64,000 nucleotides of DNA from Citrobacter freundii (GTDB lineage: Bacteria; Bacteroidota; Bacteroidia; Chitinophagales; Chitinophagaceae): contig QFQQ01000043.1 in NCBI GenBank assembly GCA_003243445.1, positions 1 through 64,000 of the forward strand, written 5' to 3'. The translations under genes and the position numbers were made by a program. Under the pieces are notes generated by a model. That model was not told the origin of the DNA. It saw only the letters and a program-made list of their open reading frames with translations, and did not search any database. Shown one piece after another: positions 58,523-64,000 of the stretch; the first letter of the stretch is position 1; each line of letters starts with the position of its first letter.

Positions 58523-59927
58523 AGTTTTTATTCCAGTATTCTCTTATATCTCCCACCTCTCCAGTGATTGCTGCTAAAGCAGCCGTCAACGGACTCGCGA
58601 GGAACGTTCTCGCATTCGGTCCCTGTCTTCCTTCAAAATTCCTGTTGGAAGTAGAGATGCAATATTTACCGGCAGGGATCTTGTCTTCGTTCATGCCGAG
58701 GCATGCGCTGCAGCCTGGTTGACGAAGCATGAAGCCTGCTTCTTCGAATATTTTGTCGATGCCTTCCTCGATCGCTTGTTTTTCTACCTGCTTGCTTCCG
58801 GGTACGATCCATACTTCCACATCTTTTGCTTTTTGTTTTCCTTTTACAAAAGAAGCCACCATGCGGAGGTCTTCGATGCGGGAGTTGGTGCAGCTGCCGA
58901 TGAACACATAATCAACTTTCTTTCCTTTGATATTGGCACCTGCTTCGAGGCCCATGTAGTGAATCGCTTTTTCGAAAGATGGTTTTTCTTTCTCGTCGAT
59001 CTCGCTTAATGCAGGAACATGACCTGTTACGCCAACACCCATGCCTGGGTTTGTTCCGTAAGTGATCATTGGTTCGATGTCTGCCGCATCGATGTTTACT
59101 TCGGCATCAAACTTTGCATCTTTATCCGAGTATAATGTTTTCCAGTAAGCCAGTTTTTCTTCCCATTCTTTTCCTTCGGGTGCAAACTTGCGTCCCTTGA
59201 TATAATCGAAGGTGGTCTGATCGGGAGCGATCATGCCGCAACGTGCACCCATTTCGATGCTCATGTTACAGATGGTCATACGCGCTTCCATGGATAATGC
59301 ACGGATGGCAGAGCCGGCGAATTCAACAGCATAACCTGTTGCACCGCTCGCAGATATTTTTGAGAGGATATAGAGAACGATGTCTTTGCTGACAACACCA
59401 TCGTTCAATTTTCCTTCAACATTAATACGCATCAGTTTTGGCTTGCTTTGCATTAAGCATTGCGTAGCAAGTACCATTTCCACCTCACTGGTTCCGATCC
59501 CGAAAGCGATGCTTCCGAACGCACCGTGAGTGGAAGTATGGCTGTCGCCGCAAACCATGGTCATGCCCGGTTGCGTGATGCCGAGTTCTGGTCCGATCAC
59601 GTGAACGATCCCCTGGAATGGATGACCAAGACCATACAGTTCGATGCCGTGTTCAGCGCAGTTCTTTTTCAATGCTTCCACCTGTAAACGAGAAAGTTCT
59701 TCCTTGATGGGAAGATGCTGGTTGAGGGTTGGAACATTGTGGTCAGCGGTTGCAACTACTTGTTTCGGACGGAATACTTTGATGCCACGTTTATTCAGGC
59801 CGTTGAAAGCCTGCGGGCTGGTTACTTCGTGAATGAAATGTGTGTCGATGTATAAAACGGAAGGACCGCCGTCGATTGTTTTGACGACGTGCTTTTCCCA
59901 GATTTTTTCGAAGAGTGTTTTTGACAT
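58521..59927 (-). CDS. leuC: 3-isopropylmalate dehydratase large subunit
   Basis: A 468-aa aconitase-family subunit. The 4Fe-4S ligands lie in FIGSCTNSR and PGCSACLGMN. The N-terminal YIDTHFIHEVTSPQAF and VVCGDSHTSTHGAFG-type stretch are typical. With LeuD it isomerises 2- to 3-isopropylmalate through a dehydrated intermediate. It lies downstream of leuA across a repeat-filled gap. Confidence 0.97.
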   Translation of the reverse strand: MSKTLFEKIWEKHVVKTIDGGPSVLYIDTHFIHEVTSPQAFNGLNKRGIKVFRPKQVVATADHNVPTLNQHLPIKEELSRLQVEALKKNCAEHGIELYGLGHPFQGIVHVIGPELGITQPGMTMVCGDSHTSTHGAFGSIAFGIGTSEVEMVLATQCLMQSKPKLMRINVEGKLNDGVVSKDIVLYILSKISASGATGYAVEFAGSAIRALSMEARMTICNMSIEMGARCGMIAPDQTTFDYIKGRKFAPEGKEWEEKLAYWKTLYSDKDAKFDAEVNIDAADIEPMITYGTNPGMGVGVTGHVPALSEIDEKEKPSFEKAIHYMGLEAGANIKGKKVDYVFIGSCTNSRIEDLRMVASFVKGKQKAKDVEVWIVPGSKQVEKQAIEEGIDKIFEEAGFMLRQPGCSACLGMNEDKIPAGKYCISTSNRNFEGRQGPNARTFLASPLTAALAAITGEVGDIREYWNKN

Positions 59928-59935
59928 GCGTGTTT

Positions 59936-60053
59936 AAGTAAAAAGTAAAAAGTCAAAAGTAAAAAATCAAAACCCTTTATTCTGAAAGTCAAAAGTGACC
60001 CCGCTTAAAATTCGTTTTACGTTTCATTCGACAAGCGGGGTGACTTTTGACTT
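59936..60053. repeat. A-family inverted-arm repeat, copy 15, with GC core
   Basis: The left side (59936-60007) contains two A-rich stretches ending in GACCCCGCTTA. The right arm (60032-60053) is CAAGCGGGGTGACTTTTGAC-like. The CCCCGCTTA core is shared with the copy at 31.6 kb. It lies between leuA and leuC. Confidence 0.85.
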
Positions 60054-60055
60054 CG

Positions 60056-61228
60056 CTAATTTGCGACTGTAACCGCTTCGTACGCCTTCGCCATCGCGTG
60101 CAGATCTGCGTCCTCCACTTCTTTTTTGCTGTCTGCAACTTTCAGAAACTCTGTATATAGAATATCGATATCGTTTCTGTTGAATTGATGGCCGAGTTTC
60201 TGGAAACGGTGAGCCAGTGCTGAACGTCCGCTGCGGGCGGTGAGAACGATCTTGGAGCCATCGGCACCTACTTCTTCAGGAGCGATGATCTCATAGGTCT
60301 GCGAATCTTTCAGGAATCCGTCCTGGTGGATACCGGATGAGTGAGAGAAGGCGTTGGCGCCAACGATGGCTTTGTTGGCCTGAACCGGCATACGCATGGT
60401 GTCAGAAACAAGGCGGCTCATAGGATTCAGTTGGGTGGTGTCCACTCCTGTGTAGAAGCCGAGTGTCTGCTGATGTTGTTTCAGTACCATTACTACTTCT
60501 TCCAATGAAGTGTTACCGGCTCTTTCACCGAGACCGTTGATCGTACATTCGATCTGGCGTGCACCGGCAATTACGCCTGCGATGGAATTGGCAGTGGCGA
60601 GGCCGAGGTCATTGTGGCAATGACAGCTGAGGATCGCTTTATCGATATTTGGAACGTTGTTGATCAGGTAAGCGATCTTTTCGCCATATTGATGCGGCAG
60701 GCAGTAGCCTGTTGTATCAGGAATGTTCACGACGGTTGCTCCTGCAGCGATCACGGCTTCTACCACACGGGCGAGGTATTCGTTCTCCGTGCGGCCGGCA
60801 TCTTCTGCGTAGAACTCCACATCATCCACAAAATTCTTTGCCCATTTCACGCACTGAGCGGCGCGCTCGAGAATTTCTTCACGGGTCGAGTTGAATTTTG
60901 ATTTGATATGGAAGTCAGATGTGCCGATCCCTGTGTGGATACGGGGGCGTTTTGCATGTTTGAGTGCGGCGGCAGCCGATTCGATGTCTTTCAATACGGC
61001 GCGGCTGAGTCCGCAAACAGTCGTGTTCTTAATCACTTTTGAGATCTCCTGTACCGATTCAAAATCGCCGGGCGAAGAGATCGGGAATCCTGCTTCAATG
61101 ATATCAACACCCAGGTTTTCCAACGCAAGGGCCAGTTCGATCTTTTCCTTTGTGTTGAGCTTGCAGCCAGGTACCTGCTCGCCGTCGCGGAGCGTGGTAT
61201 CGAAGATGTGGATTTTTCCTTCAGCCAT
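60056..61228 (-). CDS. leuA: 2-isopropylmalate synthase, short form
   Basis: A 390-aa Claisen-condensing enzyme making 2-isopropylmalate from acetyl-CoA and 2-oxoisovalerate. The ATG at 61226-61228 (MAEGKIHIFDTTLRDGEQVPG) is preferred over a longer frame. FDTTLRDGEQ and the metal motif SCHCHNDLGLA are intact. The protein ends soon after the catalytic domain (ADLHAMAKAYEAVTVAN), lacking the C-terminal leucine-binding regulatory domain of the 520-aa E. coli enzyme. Leucine feedback through that domain is therefore not expected. Homocitrate or citramalate synthase is a less likely alternative given the leuCDB neighbours. Confidence 0.92.
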   Translation of the reverse strand: MAEGKIHIFDTTLRDGEQVPGCKLNTKEKIELALALENLGVDIIEAGFPISSPGDFESVQEISKVIKNTTVCGLSRAVLKDIESAAAALKHAKRPRIHTGIGTSDFHIKSKFNSTREEILERAAQCVKWAKNFVDDVEFYAEDAGRTENEYLARVVEAVIAAGATVVNIPDTTGYCLPHQYGEKIAYLINNVPNIDKAILSCHCHNDLGLATANSIAGVIAGARQIECTINGLGERAGNTSLEEVVMVLKQHQQTLGFYTGVDTTQLNPMSRLVSDTMRMPVQANKAIVGANAFSHSSGIHQDGFLKDSQTYEIIAPEEVGADGSKIVLTARSGRSALAHRFQKLGHQFNRNDIDILYTEFLKVADSKKEVEDADLHAMAKAYEAVTVAN

Positions 61229-61430
61229 AATTAATTGATATATTGGAGGGTGATTAAAATTTCCGCTGCTTATTTTTGTGTTCCTTATTTGAAAATCGAC
61301 AGCGGTCAACTAAAGTAGTACTGTTCTACCGCCCGGTCAAGCCAAAATTATTTGCCTTTTACATTACTTAATTTGAGGAAAATCGGCTGAAACGCTTGCC
61401 GGTAAAGGATTTTAAAATATTCAAATTACG

Positions 61431-63005
61431 ATGCCCAACCGTTCAACAGATGCTTTGTTTCAACTGGTGAAGTCGCTCGAAAAGTCTGAAAAACGCAATT
61501 TCAAGCTTTTTGTGAAACGGAATTCGTCCAACGAGTCATTGAAAACCATTCAGTTATTTGATGCGTTGGATAAGATGAGCGATTATGACGAGCCTCAACT
61601 CCTTAAAAAGAACAAATCCATCACCAAAGCGCAGCTTTCCAATATCAAAGCGGCGCTTTATAAACAGATCTTATCTTCTCTGCGCATCATAAAGGACGAA
61701 AATAACATTGATATTCAATTACATGAGTTAATGGATCATGCCCGGATCCTGTTCAATAAGGGGCTTTATCTCCAAAGCCTGAAAGTGTTGAAGCACTTGA
61801 AGGATCTGGCGAAACAGCACAACCAGATCACCTATCTGGAGCAGGTGCTGTTCTTTGAGAAAAAGATAGAAACCTTATATATTACCCGCAGTATGCGGAA
61901 CCGGGCGGATCAGCTGAGCCAGGAATCGGACGAAGTGACGGAAGCGATCGTGCTGGTAAACCGCCTTTCAAATCTTGCTCTGCAGCTGTACAGCTGGTAT
62001 ATTCAGCATGGCCATGCCAGGAATGAACACGACTTTCGCAGCATACAGTTATTCTTTCAAACACATTTGCCTGTGAATGCGGCAAAGGCAGACGGCTTCT
62101 ATGAGAAATTATATCTCTACCAGAGTTATTGCTGGTACGCATTCATCCGGCTTGATTTTCTTCAGTACTATCGTTATTGCCAAAAATGGGTGGATCTCTT
62201 TGAGAAATACCCGGGGATGATGGCTTTTGAAACGGCCAACTATATCAAGGCCATGCACAACCTGATGGGCGCGCATTTTGATCTGCTGAATCATGAGAAA
62301 CTGGCCGAGACGATCAGGAAATTTGAGCAGTTCACCAAAACGAAGCTTGTTACCGAGAACGATAATAATTTCATTCTTGCCTACCAGTATTTATATACGG
62401 CAAGGATCAATCTGTATTTTTTGCAAGGCACTTTTGATAAGGGGCTGAAGATGGTGCCCCACCTTGAGGAGATGCTCAAGAAATACGGGATCTATCTGGA
62501 CCTTCATCGTGTGATGGTATTTTACTATAAGATCGCATGTTTATATTTCGGGAGCGGGGATAATGAAAGAGCGATCGATTACCTGAACCGGATCATCAAT
62601 CAGAAAGCGGATTTGCGGGAAGACCTGCAATGTTATGCACGGTTATTGCATCTGATCGCGCATTATGAGCTGGGGAATTTTGAGCTGCTCGAGTATCTCA
62701 TCAAATCTGTATACCGCTACATGGCGAAGATGCAGAACCTGAGTAAGGTCGAGGAGGAGATGTTTGCGTTTTTAAGAAGATCATTCAGGGTAGGGGCGCA
62801 TGCGTTGAAGCCGGAATTCCAGAAATTGTTGGGTAAATTAAAGAAGTATGAAGGAAATCCGCTGGAGACGAGGGCATTTGCGTACCTGGATGTGATCTCG
62901 TGGCTGGAGAGTAAGATCAATAATGTGAATGTGCAGGATGTGATAAGGGAGAAGTACAAGAGGGAGGACCGCCGACCACCGACCGCCGACCGCGGACGGG
63001 GTTGA
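61431..63005 (+). CDS. Helical-repeat hypothetical protein (524 aa)
   Basis: A 524-aa soluble, almost wholly alpha-helical protein with TPR-like pairs (LFNKGLYLQSLKVLKHLKDLA, YYKIACLYFGSGDNERAIDY). The N-terminal segment (LFQLVKSLEKSEKRNFKLFV) recurs, from memory, in uncharacterised Bacteroidota proteins. A scaffold or regulatory role is possible. It is divergent from leuA across about 200 bp. The last 11 residues (RRPPTADRGRG) are translated from the GC-rich tandem repeat that follows. Confidence 0.75.
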   Translation: MPNRSTDALFQLVKSLEKSEKRNFKLFVKRNSSNESLKTIQLFDALDKMSDYDEPQLLKKNKSITKAQLSNIKAALYKQILSSLRIIKDENNIDIQLHELMDHARILFNKGLYLQSLKVLKHLKDLAKQHNQITYLEQVLFFEKKIETLYITRSMRNRADQLSQESDEVTEAIVLVNRLSNLALQLYSWYIQHGHARNEHDFRSIQLFFQTHLPVNAAKADGFYEKLYLYQSYCWYAFIRLDFLQYYRYCQKWVDLFEKYPGMMAFETANYIKAMHNLMGAHFDLLNHEKLAETIRKFEQFTKTKLVTENDNNFILAYQYLYTARINLYFLQGTFDKGLKMVPHLEEMLKKYGIYLDLHRVMVFYYKIACLYFGSGDNERAIDYLNRIINQKADLREDLQCYARLLHLIAHYELGNFELLEYLIKSVYRYMAKMQNLSKVEEEMFAFLRRSFRVGAHALKPEFQKLLGKLKKYEGNPLETRAFAYLDVISWLESKINNVNVQDVIREKYKREDRRPPTADRGRG

Positions 63006-63048
63006 GGGGAGGGAGGTACTGCGGACGATGGACCACGGACCGCAGACG
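62966..63048. repeat. I-family GC-rich tandem repeat
   Basis: Units of the GACCGCCGACCACCGACC type (62966-62999) are followed by GGACCACGGACCGCAGACG-like units (63016-63048). They lie mostly in the same orientation, so this is a tandem array or one arm. It overlaps the end of the 524-aa gene. Confidence 0.75.
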
Positions 63049-63099
63049 AGTTTGAAAATGGCAGATGCTTTTTGTATTTGGAGTTGATAAAATAATGAT

Positions 63100-63549
63100 A
63101 TGAGAATACTTTTTATGGTTGTTACAGTCGGTTTGGGATTGATGATGGCTTCCTGTAATAGTGGAAATGACAGGAAGGAGCAGGAAGGGACGGTGGAGAC
63201 GCCGAAGGGAGATTCGCTGGTGGCGCATAGTGCTTCGGATAGTGAGTTTGTACTGCCGGCAAAGGATACATCGCATGTGACGGATATGAACTGGAGGGAT
63301 TCGATGCTGGTAGATTTTATTTCGGGAACGAAGAATACGGCGATCGCGCAGACCAGAAAGGATAAGGTCGGCACGCAATGGATAATGGATAACCTGACGA
63401 AGACGGATACAGCGGATTATTATATATATCACCTGGGACATTCGTTTGAAGGAAGGTTTGTAACGGATGCATGGGTGTATATAGATAGCGCGAGGAGGAA
63501 GTTGTATGAATATGACGTGGCGGAGGACAGGCTGATCAAGTGGAAGTAA
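63100..63549 (+). CDS. Putative lipoprotein (149 aa)
   Basis: A 149-aa protein with a signal peptide ending in the lipobox MMASC (Cys19). A charged linker (residues 20-60) is followed by a compact domain (GTQWIMDNLTKTDTADYYIYH, GRFVTDAWVYIDSARRKLYEYD). I do not recognise the family. It is probably membrane-anchored in the periplasm. It is co-directional with the helical-repeat gene, 94 bp downstream. Confidence 0.72.
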   Translation: MRILFMVVTVGLGLMMASCNSGNDRKEQEGTVETPKGDSLVAHSASDSEFVLPAKDTSHVTDMNWRDSMLVDFISGTKNTAIAQTRKDKVGTQWIMDNLTKTDTADYYIYHLGHSFEGRFVTDAWVYIDSARRKLYEYDVAEDRLIKWK

Positions 63550-63561
63550 GGCTTTCTGAAG

Positions 63562-63668
63562 AAAGTAAAAAGTCAAAATTAAAAAGTAAAAAATACAGCC
63601 TGAGTGCCAGCGGTCGTCTCCTGATCAGAAGAGCCATTTTTACTTTTTACTTTTTAATTTTGACTTTG
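63562..63668. repeat. A-family inverted-arm repeat, copy 16
   Basis: The left arm (63562-63593) and right arm (about 63637-63668) enclose a loop of about 43 nt. The right end (TTTTGACTTTG) includes the TTTG at the -33 position of the carA promoter. Confidence 0.9.
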
Positions 63669-63695
63669 AAAAAACCCATTTCATCCGTACCTTTG
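63665..63695 (+). promoter_or_regulatory. carA promoter (Bacteroidota consensus)
   Basis: TTTG (63665-63668), 19 bp, TACCTTTG (63688-63695) is an exact match to the TTTG-N19-TAnnTTTG pattern. The carA ATG is 35 bp downstream. The -33 box lies at the end of an A-family repeat. Confidence 0.8.
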
Positions 63696-63729
63696 CGCGA
63701 TTTGTTTAACAGGAACCCCTCATAAATTA

Positions 63730-64000
63730 ATGGCAGCAACACAATTACCCGCAATCTTAGTACTGGCCGACGGCACTGTCGCGCATGGTAAAGCATTTGG
63801 CGCTATTGGGACGACCACTGGCGAGATCTGTTTCAATACCGGTATGACCGGATACCAGGAAGTGTTTACCGATCCGAGCTATTTTGGTCAGATCCTGATC
63901 ATGAACGCAGTACACGTGGGTAATTATGGCGTGGCGGACGCAGATATCGAGTCAGACAGCGTGAAGATCCGCGGCTTGATCGGCCGTAACCTGGAAGAGA
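63730..64000 (+). CDS. carA: Carbamoyl-phosphate synthase small subunit (5' part)
   Basis: The first 90 codons from the ATG at 63730, cut by the window edge. AILVLADGTVAHGKAFGAIG and TGEICFNTGMTGYQEVFTDP are the hallmark start of the CarA N-terminal domain. The glutaminase domain would lie beyond the window. The product supplies ammonia for carbamoyl phosphate in pyrimidine and arginine synthesis. Confidence 0.95.
   Translation, partial: MAATQLPAILVLADGTVAHGKAFGAIGTTTGEICFNTGMTGYQEVFTDPSYFGQILIMNAVHVGNYGVADADIESDSVKIRGLIGRNLEE

Noticed and set aside
61229..61430. A leader-peptide attenuator upstream of leuA
   Set aside because: I searched the minus strand for a Leu-rich short frame followed by a terminator and found none; the only early ATG is followed at once by TAA.

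Overview
The window is chromosomal DNA of a Bacteroidota bacterium, most likely Chitinophagaceae. The grounds are the gene types (TonB-dependent receptor with a carboxypeptidase-like N-domain, OmpL-like porin beside amt, DUF4878-like lipoproteins), the 38-residue L36, weak Shine-Dalgarno signals and TAnnTTTG-type promoter boxes. It is mostly housekeeping DNA. I see no rRNA, tRNA, CRISPR array, prophage or intact insertion sequence.

Layout. 1-8.2 kb: small genes (guanine deaminase, ECF sigma factor with a membrane partner, NlpC/P60 peptidase, pyrophosphatase, lipoproteins, YiiX-like amidase, phoH). 8.2-17 kb: TonB-dependent receptor, rpe, TPR lipoprotein, TolB-like propeller protein, small membrane protein, phosphodiesterase, Nudix. 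17-26 kb: hmgA, then a seven-gene efflux operon (tetR, tolC-like, hlyD-like, two ABC ATPases, two ABC-2 permeases) with matching palindromes over the starts of the first two genes. 26-28.5 kb: an AlbA/Schlafen-type regulator and a broken toxin-antitoxin-like pair next to a 318-bp palindromic element. 29-33.4 kb: infA-rpmJ-rpsM-rpsK-rpsD-rpoA-rplQ. 33.5-46 kb: PEP carboxylase, porin plus ammonium transporter, glutamate synthase gltB/gltD. 46-61 kb, minus strand: one long branched-chain amino acid cluster, leuA-leuC-(methyltransferase)-leuD-leuB then a leader peptide and ilvE-ilvD-(TonB-like)-ilvB-ilvN-(DinB)-ilvC-ilvA. 61-64 kb: a helical-repeat protein, a lipoprotein and the start of carA.

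Two things stand out. First, a classical attenuator precedes ilvE: a 34-codon leader peptide containing an unbroken Ile3-Val3-Ile3 run, a terminator hairpin, and a competing pairing between the leader's glycine codons and the terminator 5' arm. Second, nearly every intergenic gap holds a quasi-palindrome whose two arms are built from short degenerate tandem units. At least six unrelated unit vocabularies share this architecture. About 40 such sites are listed. Several run into genes and supply stop codons and C-terminal tails (IlvE, GltB, the leu-cluster methyltransferase, the 61.4-kb protein), and one seems to supply the -33 box of carA. These elements are the best candidate in this window for something undescribed.
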